From: Bryobacterales bacterium
GTDB taxonomy: Bacteria; Acidobacteriota; Terriglobia; Bryobacterales; Bryobacteraceae
Reading direction: 5' to 3'
Assembly (NCBI GenBank): GCA_016716385.1
Contig: JADJWL010000021.1
Span: forward strand, 1-50,539
Length of the DNA stretch: 50,539 nt
The notes under the pieces were generated by a model. That model did no database searches. It was not told where the DNA came from and was given only the letters and a program-made list of their open reading frames with translations. The position numbers and the translations under genes were made by a program. Positions 1 to 10,048 of this stretch are shown in pieces (within the stretch, counting starts at the first letter, position 1; the number at the start of each line of letters is the position of its first letter).

Positions 1-1887
1 GTGGGGCGGCGCGGTTGCGTGGGCGGGATCACGTGGTATGAGATGTATTCATACACGCAGTCCGGGCGCATGACCAAGCGCCGGCTGCGGCTGAGTTCAG
101 CGGCGTGATACGCGATCTCGGCGACACCACCGCCAGCTGACACGCAGGGCAGGCTCACGACGGCGACCTACCCGCTCACCGGCGAGCAGCATACCTACGA
201 GTTCGACACGATGGGGCGTCCGCAGAAGCTGCGGGACCAGTCGTGGACGTATCTCGTGGGACACGACCTACGGGGCCGCAGACCAGATGCTGACGCTGGC
301 CACGCCGCAGTGGACCGAAACCCGGCAATACAACGCGCGTTTGCAGTTGACGCGGATCCAGCAGGGTCTGCGTTTCACCTGGAGTACCGGTATGCGGCGT
401 CGGGCAACAACGGGCGGGTGACGCAGAGAAGGACTGGGCGTCGGGCGAGGAGATCAACTACTCCTGTGACGTCTGGAACAGGCTTTCGGCGGCGCGGACG
501 ACGGGTCCGGAAAGGGGCAGGCGTTTATCCACGACGGGTCAGGAACCGGCTGTCGCAGACGGTGACGAAGGGGGTCGAGCGCCGCAGCAGTTCCTGAACT
601 ACAACGGGCTGACGAACCGGATTTCGGACTGGCAGTACGCTTACGACGCCAACGGAAATTTGACGGCGATGCCCTCGATGTGGGGATGACGTATGACGTC
701 GAGAACCGGCTGACGGCGGCCAACGGCGAGGAGTACGGCTACACGCCGGACAACCGGCGGGTCTACAAGAAGCAGGCTGACGGGACCGAGTGGGTGTACT
801 TTTACGGCGTGACGGGGCAGCGGCTGGGGACTTTACCGGCTGCACCGGACGCCGACGTGGCTGGAACCGTGGCAGCAGGAGCGGTACTTCGCGGGGCGGA
901 GGCCGAAGCAGGAGAACCGGATCGGGTCGGTGAACGGGAAGTATTGGGCGCACGGGGAGAATTACACGGGGCAGGGTCCGTGGAACGACGAAGCGTTCGC
1001 GACGTACTACCGGGACAGCGGGACAGGGCTGGATTACGCGGATCAGCGGGTATTACAGGCAGCACGATGGGGCGCTTTTGACGCCGGATCCGTACCTGGC
1101 GACCGGGGGTCCGGCAGAGCCGGGGAGTTGGAACCGGTACGCGTATGTCGAGGGCGACCCGGTGAACAAGGTGGATCCGACCGGGTTGTTCTGGGAACCA
1201 CCAAGCCTGATGGCACCGCCGACATGCTGGGCGGCGACATGGGCGGAGGCGGAGGCGCCATCTGGATCGGCGCGGGCTGGTCCGGAATGACTTGGGGTGA
1301 GATCGCGATTTCGGGTCGCGGGCCAGAAGGCCGAGGCGTGGTGGCTGAATCTGCCGGCTGCGTACTGGTCTCCGCAAGCGGGGCAAGCCGTCGGAGGAGG
1401 CGATGCCTCCGGGGGCTCGATCACCAGTGCTGGTCAGGCCGCCGGTCTAGCCCGGGAGGCCCTGGACAGGTTGACAGGACGTTGCAAAGAGATCCTGCCT
1501 GTAGGCAAGCTGCGTGAACATATCGACAAAGTCCGATTCATCGACGCCACGCGGGCATGACCGTGCACCAAACTTGGGAACGGCAACTCAAGCTCTCTGC
1601 TTGATGAGGGTGGGCCAAGTGTCCGGGCATACAATCTGCGGAACGGCGATAGCTATACGAAGTGGATCGTCCTCAAGCCTGACTTTTATGGTGGAAATGA
1701 ATCTCTCTCCACGGTTCAGCAAGGAGGTACGTTGATCCACGAACTTCTCCACAATTTCTTCGGGGCAGACCACGAAGGACTCATTAGACATCTCCGAATA
1801 CCTCCGTCGCATTCGGTAGGAGATGGCAGCCGCATCACCGACTGGATACTAGGGGGCTGCCCAGCGGATCGAAGGAGGGGGCGTTGA
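1..1887 (+). pseudogene. Rhs core plus zincin-like tip, cassette A (frame-broken)
   Basis: Same content as the intact cassette B gene at 2761-4638, but the reading frame is interrupted many times by short indels. Examples: one G lost from the GCGCGGG run near base 13, CTGAGTTCAG in place of CTGGAGTTCAG near 92, and GCAGGGTCTG in place of GCAGGGGTCTG near 361. The YD-repeat core, the DPTGLF boundary and the tip with HELLH (about 1738-1752) can all be followed by switching frames. No intact product can be made from the sequence as given. The 5' end lies outside the window or is absent. Confidence 0.8.
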
Positions 1888-2691
1888 GCCAGAAGGGATT
1901 CGGAGTTCTCGTATTGCTTCTTTGCAGCCTCATGATTGCGGCTATGTTTGCCGCACCGGAACCGACGCTTATACCGTTGCAAAGTGGCAGCTGCGGTGAA
2001 ACGAGGTATGAATCAGGCTTGTTGGTCAACCAAGATCTCACGCTGTATCTGGCAGAAAGCTTTACCAGGAATGCTCAAAGGCGGCCGTGCACGTGTTGAA
2101 ATGGTATGGTTGGCCGCAGATCGGGATGACTTCAACGAGGAGTGGACGGGAAAACTTAGCTCTGAAGTCGACTACGCCTATTGGTATAGTCTTTATCGCC
2201 GGACGCGTGGACAACTGAAGCCAATGGCACAGCTGACAAAAGCAGAGATGGGTACAGTACTTCGGGTGCGTGATTCTCGAGGAGTACACCGGCAGGTGCT
2301 GGAGGGTTCAGACCCGCTCGACTTCGGGTTAATGATCAAAAAGGAGGATACTTGAAGTCCGCCCAGGCAAGCCACCAGTAGATGCCAGATGGGGACAGAG
2401 TTGCAAACTCATCATCTACGCTACCTCAAAGGCGAACTTGAGCGAGGAACAAGGAATCGAGCTATCTAGGCAGGTGCAGGTCAGATTCGGTGTGGAGAGG
2501 GTAGAGGTCAACGTCGATAGGAATGGCTGGTTCATGTACAGCAGTTCCTTCCCCGTAGTTACCGGTTCGGGCCTGTATCGGTGCCGCCAAACAAGAGTGA
2601 TTACGATAACTCATTCAAGATGCATTGTGGGAACACCGGTCCACTAGATTCGCCCCAGGGAATCTCATGCATCACGTGGCCCATGGAGTAG
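1884..2691 (+). pseudogene. Exported partner protein of tip 1, cassette A (frame-broken)
   Basis: Degenerate copy of the 270-residue protein at 4635-5447. The N-terminus with its signal peptide reads normally from a TTG start overlapping the stop of the upstream tip, as in cassette B. Indels near 2065 and 2325 and around 2560 then push it through different frames. It ends at the same TAG, just before the linker to the next Rhs core. Whether it is truly broken depends on the read support for these indels. Confidence 0.75.
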
Positions 2692-2760
2692 GCTGGACAC
2701 GCCGGTGTCACGCATGGCTGGGGCCGGCGGACCGCCGCCAAGTGGGGCGGCGCGGGTTGC

Positions 2761-4638
2761 GTGGGCGGGATCACGTGGTATGAGATGTATTCATACACGC
2801 AGTCCGGGCGCATGACCAAGCGCCGGCTGCGGCTGGAGTTCAGCGGCGTGATACGCGATCTCGACACCACCGCCAGCTTCGACACGCAGGGCAGGCTCAC
2901 GACGGCGACCTACCCGCTCACCGGCGAGCAGCATACCTACGAGTTCGACACGATGGGGCGTCCGCAGAAGCTGCGGGACCAGTCGTGGACGTATCTCGTG
3001 TGGGACACGGCCTACGGGGCCGCAGACCAGATGCTGACGCTGGCCACGCCGCAGTGGACCGAAACCCGGCAATACAACGCGCGTTTGCAGTTGACGCGGA
3101 TCCAGCAGGGGTCTGCGTTTCACCTGGAGTACCGGTATGCGGCGTCGGGCAACAACGGGCGGGTGACGCAGCAGAAGGACTGGGTGTCGGGCGAGGAGAT
3201 CAACTACTCCTATGACGTCTGGAACAGGCTTTCGGCGGCGCAGACGACGGGTCCGGAGTGGGGGCAGGCGTTTACTTACGACGGGTTCGGGAACCGGCTG
3301 TCGCAGACGGTGACGAAGGGGTCGGCGCCGCAGCAGTTCCTGAACTACAACGGGCTGACGAACCGGATTTCGGACTGGCAGTACGCTTACGACGCCAACG
3401 GAAATTTGACGGCGATGCCCTCGATGTGGGGGATGACGTATGACGTCGAGAACCGGTTGACGGCGGCCAACGGCGAGGAGTACGGCTACGCGCCGGACAA
3501 CCGGCGGGTCTACAAGAAGCAGGCTGACGGGACCGAGTGGGTGTACTTTTACGGCGTGACGGGGCAGCGGCTGGGGACTTACCGGCTGCACCGGACGCCG
3601 CCGACGTGGCTGGAACCGTGGCAGCAGGAGCGGTACTTCGCGGGGCGGAGGCTGAAGCAGGAGAACCGGATCGGGTCGGTGAACGGGAAGTATTGGGCGT
3701 ACGGGGAGAATTACACGGGGCAGGGTCCGTGGAACGACGAAGCGTTCGCGACGTACTACCGGGACAGCGGGACAGGGCTGGATTACGCGGATCAGCGGTA
3801 TTACGGGAGCACGATGGGGCGGTTTTTGACGGCGGATCCGTACCTGGCGAGCGGGGGTCCGGCAGAGCCGGGGAGTTGGAACCGGTACGCGTATGTCGAG
3901 GGCGACCCGGTGAACAAGGTGGATCCGACGGGGTTGTTCTGGGAACCACCAAGCCTGATGGCACCGCCGGACATGCTGGGCGGCGACATGGGCGGAGGCG
4001 GAGGCGCCATCTGGATCGGCGCGGGCTGGTCCGGAATGACTTGGGGTGAGATCGCGATTTCGGGTCGCGGGCCAGAAGGGGCCGAGGCGTGGTGGCTGAA
4101 TCTGCCTGCTGCGTACTGGTCTCCGCAAGCGGGGCAAGCCGTCGGAGGAGGCGATGCCTCCGGGGGCTCGATCACCAGTGCTGGTCAGGCCGCCGGTCTA
4201 GCCCGGGAGGCCCTGGACAGGTTGACAGGACGTTGCAAAGAGATCCTGCCTGTAGGCAAGCTGCGTGAACATATCGACAAAGTCCGATTCATCGACGCCA
4301 CGCGGAGCATGACCGTGCACCAAATCCTTGGGAACGGCAACTCAAGCTCTCTGCTTGATGAGGGTGGGCCAAGTGTCCGGGCATACAATCTGCGGAACGG
4401 CGATAGCTATACGAAGTGGATCGTCCTCAAGCCTGACTTTTATGGTGGAAATGAATCTCTCTCCACGGTTCAGCAAGGAGGTACGTTGATCCACGAACTT
4501 CTCCACAATTTCTTCGGGGCAGACCACGAAGGACTCATTAGACATCTCCGAATACCTCCGTCGCATTCGGTAGGAGATGGCAGCCGCATCACCGACTGGA
4601 TACTAGGGGCTGCCCAGCGGATCGAAGGAGGGCGTTGA
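2761..4638 (+). CDS. Rhs-family polymorphic toxin cassette, zincin-like tip 1
   Basis: Rhs/YD-repeat protein fragment of 625 residues. Residues 1-390 are YD-repeat core (YDVWNRLSA, YDGFGNRLS, YDANGNLTA), with the conserved end YYGSTMGRFLTADPY and DPTGLF at 388-393. This is where Rhs tips normally diverge. The remaining ~230 residues are a Gly-rich linker and a domain with HELLHNFFGADH from residue 578, an HExxH zinc-protease signature; peptidase activity is inferred. No secretion or N-terminal domain is present. The frame is open back to the stop at 2691 without a good start; GTG 2761 lacks a clear ribosome site. It is therefore probably a displaced tip cassette, silent unless recombined into a full rhs gene, as known for rhs orphans. 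The stop overlaps the next gene (TTGA). Confidence 0.8.
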   Translation: MGGITWYEMYSYTQSGRMTKRRLRLEFSGVIRDLDTTASFDTQGRLTTATYPLTGEQHTYEFDTMGRPQKLRDQSWTYLVWDTAYGAADQMLTLATPQWTETRQYNARLQLTRIQQGSAFHLEYRYAASGNNGRVTQQKDWVSGEEINYSYDVWNRLSAAQTTGPEWGQAFTYDGFGNRLSQTVTKGSAPQQFLNYNGLTNRISDWQYAYDANGNLTAMPSMWGMTYDVENRLTAANGEEYGYAPDNRRVYKKQADGTEWVYFYGVTGQRLGTYRLHRTPPTWLEPWQQERYFAGRRLKQENRIGSVNGKYWAYGENYTGQGPWNDEAFATYYRDSGTGLDYADQRYYGSTMGRFLTADPYLASGGPAEPGSWNRYAYVEGDPVNKVDPTGLFWEPPSLMAPPDMLGGDMGGGGGAIWIGAGWSGMTWGEIAISGRGPEGAEAWWLNLPAAYWSPQAGQAVGGGDASGGSITSAGQAAGLAREALDRLTGRCKEILPVGKLREHIDKVRFIDATRSMTVHQILGNGNSSSLLDEGGPSVRAYNLRNGDSYTKWIVLKPDFYGGNESLSTVQQGGTLIHELLHNFFGADHEGLIRHLRIPPSHSVGDGSRITDWILGAAQRIEGGR

Positions 4639-5447
4639 GCCAGAAGGGATTCGGAGTTCTCGTATCGCTGCTTTGCAGCCTCATGATTGCGGCTATGTTT
4701 GCCGCACCGGAACCGACGCTTATACCGTTGCAAAGTGGCAGCTGCGGTGAAACGAGGTATGAATCAGGCTTGTTGGTCAACCAAGATCTCACGCTGTATC
4801 TGGCAGAAAGCTTTACCCGGAGAATGCTCAAAGGCGGCCGTGCACGTGTTGAAATGGTATGGTTGGCCGCAGATCGGGATGACTTCAACGAGGAGTGGAC
4901 GGGAAAACTTAGCTCTGAAGTCGACTACGCCTATTGGTATAGTCTTTATCGCCGGACGCGTGGACAACTGAAGCCAATGGCACAGCTGACAAAAGCAGAG
5001 ATGGGTACAGTACTTCGGGTGCGTGATTCTCGAGGAGTACACCGGCAGGTGCTGGAGGGTTCAGACCCGCTCGACTTCCGGGTTAATGATCAAGAAGTAA
5101 GGATACTTGAAGTCCGCCCAGGCAAGCCACCAGTAGATGCCAGATGGGGACAGAGTTGCAAACTCATCATCTACGCTACCTCGAAGGCGAACTTGAGCGA
5201 GGAACAAGGAATCGAGCTATCTAGGCAGGTGCAGGTCAGATTCGGTGTGGAGAGGGTAGAGGTCAACGTCGATAGGAATGGCTGGTTCATGTACAGCAGT
5301 TCCTTCCCCGTAGTTTACCGGTTCGGGCCTGTATCGGTGCCGCCAAACAAGAGTGATTACGATAACTCATTCAAGATGCATTGTGGGAACACCGGTCCAC
5401 TAGATTCGCCCCAGGGAATCTCATGCATCACGTGGCCCATGGAGTAG
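4635..5447 (+). CDS. Exported protein paired with Rhs tip 1, candidate immunity protein
   Basis: 270 residues beginning with a hydrophobic signal peptide (about residues 6-24, ending near MFAAPEP), so it should leave the cytoplasm. The start is TTG 4635, overlapping the TGA of the tip gene, with AAGGAGG placed just upstream; this is tight translational coupling. No family was recognised. The mature part has several Cys and aromatic residues and no evident enzyme motif. Position directly after a toxin-like tip, and co-duplication with it, make an immunity role plausible; that is inference. A periplasmic immunity protein would fit a tip that acts as a protease outside the cytoplasm. Confidence 0.7.
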   Translation: MSQKGFGVLVSLLCSLMIAAMFAAPEPTLIPLQSGSCGETRYESGLLVNQDLTLYLAESFTRRMLKGGRARVEMVWLAADRDDFNEEWTGKLSSEVDYAYWYSLYRRTRGQLKPMAQLTKAEMGTVLRVRDSRGVHRQVLEGSDPLDFRVNDQEVRILEVRPGKPPVDARWGQSCKLIIYATSKANLSEEQGIELSRQVQVRFGVERVEVNVDRNGWFMYSSSFPVVYRFGPVSVPPNKSDYDNSFKMHCGNTGPLDSPQGISCITWPME

Positions 5448-5516
5448 GCTGGACACGCCGGTGTCACGCATGGCTGGGGCCGGCGGACCGCCGCCAAGTG
5501 GGGCGGCGCGGGTTGC

Positions 5517-7343
5517 GTGGGCGGGATCACGTGGTATGAGATGTATTCGTACACGCAGTCCGGGCGGATGACCAAGCGCCGGCTGCGGCTGGAGTTCAGC
5601 GGCGTGACGCGCGACCTCGACACCACCGCCAGCTACGACACGCAGGGCAGACTCACGACCGCGGCCTACCCGCTCACCGGCGAGCAGCATACCTACGAGT
5701 TCGACACGATGGGGCGTCCGCAGAAGCTGCGGGATCAGTCGTGGACGTATCTCGTGTGGGACACCGCCTACGGGGCGGCGGACCAGATGTTGACGCTCGC
5801 CACCCCGCAGTGGACCGAAACCCGGCAGTACAACGCGCGGCTGCAGTTGACGCGGATCCAGCAGGGGTCGGGGTTTCACCTGGAGTACCGGTATGCGGCG
5901 TCGGGCAACAACGGGCGGGTGACGCAGCAGAAGGACTGGGTGTCGGGCGAGGAGATCAACTACTCCTATGACGTGTGGAACCGGTTGTCGGCGGCGCAGA
6001 CGACGGGTCCGGAATGGGGGCAGGCGTTCACGTTTGACGGGTTCGGGAACCGGCTGTCGCAGACGGTGACGAAGGGGTCGGCGCCGCAGCAGTTTCTCAG
6101 CTACAACGGGCTGACGAACCGGATTTCGGACTGGCAGTACGCCTACGACGCCAACGGAAATTTGACGGCGATGCCTTCGATGTGGGGGATGACCTACGAC
6201 GTCGAAAACCGGTTGGTGGCGGCTAACGGGGAGGAGTACGGCTACGCGCCGGACAACCGGCGGGTGTACAAGAAGCAGGCCGACGGGACGGAGTGGGTGT
6301 ACTTTTACGGGGTGACGGGGCAGCGGCTGGGGACTTACCGGTTGCACCGGACGCCGCCGACGTGGCTGGAGGCGGTCCAGCAGGAGCGGTATTTCGCGGG
6401 GCGGAGGCTGAAGCAGGAGAACCGGATCGGGTCGGTGAACGGGAAGTATTGGGCGTACGGGGAGAATTACACGGGGCAGGGTCCGTGGAACGACGAAGCG
6501 TTCGCGACGTACTACCGGGACAGCGGGACAGGGCTGGATTACGCTGATCAGCGGTATTACGGCAGCACGATGGGGCGGTTTTTGACGGCGGATCCGTACC
6601 TGGCGAGCGGGGGTCCGGCAGAGCCGGGGAGTTGGAACCGGTACGCGTATGTAAAGGCAGATCCCGTGAACTACCATGATCCTACCGGTCTTGTTGAACA
6701 ATGCCCCGATGGAACACGGACGGGTCCTGATGGCCGGTCCTGCGTGGCTGTGGAACTACCCACGATGCCGTCGCATCGCGGCGGTGGTGGTTGGGGGCCT
6801 GAGCACCCGCAACTGGAAATCTACCCTGGCTACGCTCCGCCTCAGGAGGAGGCGATCTTTGGAGAGGAGGCATCTGGACGACCGTTGGGCTTCAATGGAG
6901 CCCTGAACGCCCTTGCTCGACCGGATTGCTTCAGGCTATTCGGTTTTCGCTCGGCTTCTGCGGCTCAGGCAGCGTTCAAGGACGTGAACTTCACCATTGT
7001 CAACCTAGGCAAGCTGGAGGTCGAAACGACCACCGAAGGTACGATGGTTGCACCCGGGACTCCACCGCCAGCTCAGACTGTCGGATCCACTGTGCAAGTG
7101 AATTACGACTACAATTGGGTCGACTTTCAAAATGTTTCTGCGATTGAGATCGGAACCGGCAGGACTGTTCAGTTCAACTATTTGGGTGCGATCAATGTGG
7201 CTTTGGGGACGAACATGAACACAACGGCATTCTCGAACTTGTTGCTATTGCATGAGTTCAGACACCTTCGAGGATCTCCTCAGGAGACCGTAGAGAATCG
7301 CGTCGCTTTCAATAGGGAAATCTTTGACAATTGCATCCGCTGA
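5517..7343 (+). CDS. Rhs-family polymorphic toxin cassette, zincin-like tip 2
   Basis: 608 residues. The core (1-390) is nearly identical to cassette B up to the WNRYAYV segment, then changes abruptly to KADPVNYHDPTGLVEQ and an unrelated ~215-residue tip. The tip starts with a Pro/Gly-rich linker and carries LLLLHEFRHLRG with HEFRH at residues 579-583, again an HExxH pattern. The reading frame is open upstream to the stop at 5447, but there is no convincing start or secretion domain. The swap of tip on a constant core is the classical Rhs/polymorphic-toxin arrangement. Zinc binding and peptidase function are inferred from the motif alone. Confidence 0.8.
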   Translation: MGGITWYEMYSYTQSGRMTKRRLRLEFSGVTRDLDTTASYDTQGRLTTAAYPLTGEQHTYEFDTMGRPQKLRDQSWTYLVWDTAYGAADQMLTLATPQWTETRQYNARLQLTRIQQGSGFHLEYRYAASGNNGRVTQQKDWVSGEEINYSYDVWNRLSAAQTTGPEWGQAFTFDGFGNRLSQTVTKGSAPQQFLSYNGLTNRISDWQYAYDANGNLTAMPSMWGMTYDVENRLVAANGEEYGYAPDNRRVYKKQADGTEWVYFYGVTGQRLGTYRLHRTPPTWLEAVQQERYFAGRRLKQENRIGSVNGKYWAYGENYTGQGPWNDEAFATYYRDSGTGLDYADQRYYGSTMGRFLTADPYLASGGPAEPGSWNRYAYVKADPVNYHDPTGLVEQCPDGTRTGPDGRSCVAVELPTMPSHRGGGGWGPEHPQLEIYPGYAPPQEEAIFGEEASGRPLGFNGALNALARPDCFRLFGFRSASAAQAAFKDVNFTIVNLGKLEVETTTEGTMVAPGTPPPAQTVGSTVQVNYDYNWVDFQNVSAIEIGTGRTVQFNYLGAINVALGTNMNTTAFSNLLLLHEFRHLRGSPQETVENRVAFNREIFDNCIR

Positions 7344-7456
7344 CGCGCCCCAGGAGACGAACGTGGGTAGTCTTTCCGCACTTTGGAAGCTTGGAGTTCG
7401 GTCGCTCAGCATTGTGATTGCACTGCTGCTGGCGTTCGCTTCAGCCCTTCACGGCG

Positions 7457-9073
7457 CCCTCCGTGCCAACATCAGTGAGACACTTCCTGGCCCAATAATT
7501 ACTGAGCAGGGTGAGAATGGATCTCAGCGTGGAAATGAAGAAGAAGACGGCTCTCACCCTTGCGGCTTTGCCTGCCGCGGAGCGGAGTGAGCCCGAGCTT
7601 GGCGAGGGCGAACGCAGCGGAGCGGCAGGCAAGCGCGCCTTCGATCGGCCTGCCTCACCCCGACCCCGAGGTCGTCGCCAAACCTCGCCGCCGCGCTTTC
7701 ACCGCCGAATACAAGCGGCGCATCCTCAACGAGGCCGATGCGGCCCGCTTCTCCGGCACCATCGGGGCGCTGCTGCGGCGCGAGGGCTTGTATTCCTCCC
7801 ATCTGGTCACTTGGCGGCGCGAGGGGGACGCCGGCATCCTGGAAGCTCACGCCCCAGAAGCGCGGCCCGAAATCCAAGCGCCATCCTCTGGGAGGACGAA
7901 AACCAGAGGCTGCGCCGCCAGAATGAACGCTTGACCGAGCAGCTGCGCAAAGCCGAAATTATCATCGACGTTCAAAAAAAGTGGCTGCCCTGTTGGGCGC
8001 CCGATCCCGCCGCTGGACCCGGAGGAGAACTCCTGATGCCGGCTGTTTCGGGTTGGCCACCACCGTCGGCATCCGGCCCGCTTGCGAGGCCTTGGAACGT
8101 TCCGCGGGCCTCCTACTATCGCTATCAGCAGCGGGCCACCTCCGTAGTCAAGCGCGCCGCGCCCACGGCCAGCCCGCGCCCTCCCGGGACGGAGCAGGAA
8201 AACGTTCTGGCCCGCCTTCATGAAGAACGCTTCCAGGACCGCCCCCTGCCGCCGTCTACGCGACATTGCTCGATGAAGGCCACTATCACTGCTCGATCCG
8301 CACCATGTATCGGGCTGGAGCAGCGGGGCGAGTCGCGCGAGCGCCGCGACCAGCTCACCCACCCGCCCTATCAGAAGCCGGAACTGCTGGCCACCGCACC
8401 CAACCAACTCTGGAGCTGGGACATCACCAAACTGCTCCGGCCGGGCCAAGTGGACTTACTTTTATCTCTACGTCATCCTCGACGTCTTCAGCCGCTACGT
8501 GACCGGCTGGATGGTGGCCCCGCGTGAAAGCGCGGAACTGGCCAAGCGACTGATCGAAGATTCATGCGCCAAGCAGAGCATCCAACCCGGCCAGCTCACC
8601 GTCCATGCCGATCGCGGCTCAGCCATGACCTCCAAACCGGTCGCCTTTCTCATGGCCGATCTCGGCGTCACCAAGACGCACAGCCGCCCCCTACGTCTCC
8701 GACGACAACCCGTATTCGGAGAGCCAGTTCCGCACCTTGAAGTACCGCCCGGAGTTTCCGGATCGCTTCGGCTCGATCCAGGATGCGCGCCTTCTGCCTG
8801 CGCTTCTTCCCCTGGTATAACGACGAGCACCGCCATTCCGCTCTCGGCCTGATGACGCCGGCCATGGTCCACTACGACCAAGCCCCGCTGGTCCGGCGGC
8901 AGCGTCAGGCCGTCCTCGATGCCGCCTACCGGGCTCATCCGGAGCGCTTCGTCCGCAAGGCGCCCCGAGCGCCCGAACTTCAACAGGAGGTCTGGATCAA
9001 CAAACCGCCGGACTCAGCGGAAAAAAGTCAGTAAACTCCCTGGCCTGGTGTCTCAAAGTCGTTGACACGCGCC
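7457..9073 (+). mobile_element. IS3-family insertion sequence, copy 1 (about 1.6 kb)
   Basis: The same element occurs inverted at 23550-25187, and comparison of the two sets the ends: CCCTCCGTGCCAACATCAG on the left and GTTGACACGCGCC on the right. Imperfect terminal inverted repeats (GTGCCAAC...TGAGACAC against GTGTCAAC...TGAGACAC) lie just inside. The 4-bp sequence GGCG at 7453-7456 recurs at 9074-9077 as a target duplication. A 5-bp alternative (GCGCC, element 7459-9068) is also possible, but the outer bases are shared by both copies, which favours the longer element. It encodes an orfA/orfB-type DDE transposase with several frame breaks. Confidence 0.85.
7511..9034 (+). pseudogene. IS3-family transposase (OrfA and OrfB), frame-broken copy 1
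   Basis: The OrfA part has a helix-turn-helix (RRAFTAEYKRRILNEADAAR, about 7689-7748) and a leucine-zipper-like stretch (ENQRLRRQNERLTEQLRKAE). OrfB has the rve/DDE core: WSWDITKL, HADRGSAM and, after a frame change, ESQFRTLK. WYNDEHRHSALG then follows. At least four frame changes separate these pieces. One lies at 7974-7980, an A7 run where eight A would keep QKKVAALLG in frame. IS3 elements do use a programmed shift between orfA and orfB, but the others have no such excuse. Confidence 0.8.
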
Positions 9074-9639
9074 GGCGACGAAAAACTGAAGCCAGTTACC
9101 GTGTGCGAACTGCTCGCTGATGAAGAACGTACTGAAGGTCAGTTGGTGATTGTCATAGGTCGGCTCTCCTGGAGCCCTTTCGACGGAGCTTGGTTGTCTG
9201 AAGGTAAGTGCCGGGGAGTCGAGCCCTCTGGAGACCCCAACTGGCCTTATGCGGTTTTCATCAGATACCGAGATTCGAAGAGGGAGCCGCTTGGGCCCTC
9301 ACTTTCGAGGGACCGCATCGACGAACGAACACTTCGCGACAAGCTCCTGAAACTGCGCGAGACTACGGTCTTGGGAGATGAGACTGTCGTGACCCATAGG
9401 AGCCCCAGTGAGGACCGGCGCGACGTTCGGGAGCGTGAGAAATGGGGGGTGGCATATGGACGGGTTGAGTTCGCTGGTTCAGACTCGGCCGGACGCTTCG
9501 GTGCGGTGCGGGCTCGTGCGGCGGTATCCATAGCTCCAGGCGCACTCCTCAGGATTCCTGACTAACCTTCGGAGGCCCGGGCCGCGACGCGAGATGACCT
9601 TCAGCAATTTGACCCAGGGCTTCGAAACTACCGCCAGCG

Positions 9640-9818
9640 TCGATGCCGCGGTCCGGGGTGACGCAGGTGCGGACATTCAGCTTCAACAGCACGACGCAGC
9701 GGCTGCAGTCGGTGGCCAACCCGGAGAGCGGGACCACGAGCTACACGTACAACACCGACGGGACCGTGGCGTCGAAGACGGACGCCAAGGGGCAGCAGGT
9801 GCAGTACAGCTATCTATG
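9640..9818 (+). pseudogene. Rhs core remnant, left part (cassette D)
   Basis: Reading from about 9640, the frame gives YD-repeat sequence: TFSFNSTTQRLQSVANPE, then SYTYNTDGTVASKTDAKG and QQVQYSY. It stops where IS110-family sequence begins. Joining it to the fragment starting at 11714 restores QYSYDGHQRLVQVRRY in one frame. It therefore belongs to a longer parental rhs core than the cassettes at 1-7343, reaching farther upstream than their shared junction. No start codon or upstream part of the gene is present. Confidence 0.7.
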
Positions 9819-10048
9819 ATGATGTCAACTGGCACCCTGATCTGCACGTCGGAAAGCGGATGAATCCAGATGTGGAGGCTGCGAAGTTGCAGCACCCTGG
9901 AGCCAGAGCCCCCCTTCCCTCGTATCAGAGGGTATCGGCGAGAACGGACCGGAGCGGTCAAGGGCGCGCCTGGCGCGGCGCAGCGGACCCTTGACGGCGA
10001 GGACCGTTCGCGATCATCGGCGGCGAGGGAAGGGGGGATTGCCCCACG

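Larger units (their letters stand above)
1..5497 (+). repeat. Tandem duplication of a 2.75-kb Rhs-tip/partner cassette
   Basis: Bases 1-2741 and 2742-5497 are two copies of one unit: Rhs core, zincin-like tip, exported partner gene, and a short linker ending in GCCGCCAAG. The unit restarts with GTGGGGCGGCGCGGG at 2742 and at 5498, where the third cassette begins with the same core but a different tip. The first copy differs from the second by many one- to three-base insertions and deletions and fewer substitutions, so its frames are broken; the second is intact. The window starts exactly at the unit boundary. Either a real decaying duplicate or an unpolished assembly edge would look like this. 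Confidence 0.9.
7363..9565 (+). pseudogene. Exported partner of Rhs tip 2, split by an IS3-family element
   Basis: The 5' part (7363-7456, GTG start with AGGAG seven bases upstream) encodes a signal peptide, LSIVIALLLAFASALHG. The 3' part (9074-9565) encodes DEKLKPVTVCELLADEE onward, about 160 residues with no recognised family. Removing the IS and one copy of the GGCG target duplication joins the two parts in frame as HGDEKLK, giving a protein of roughly 195 residues. Its place directly after tip 2 and its export signal mirror the partner of tip 1, so a candidate immunity role is inferred. As written the gene is inactivated. Confidence 0.8.

Noticed and set aside
7453..9077. IS3 copy 1 defined as 7459-9068 with a 5-bp GCGCC duplication
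   Set aside because: Possible, but GCGCC and CCCTCC also flank copy 2 at an unrelated site, so they are more likely part of the element; GGCG is kept as the duplication.
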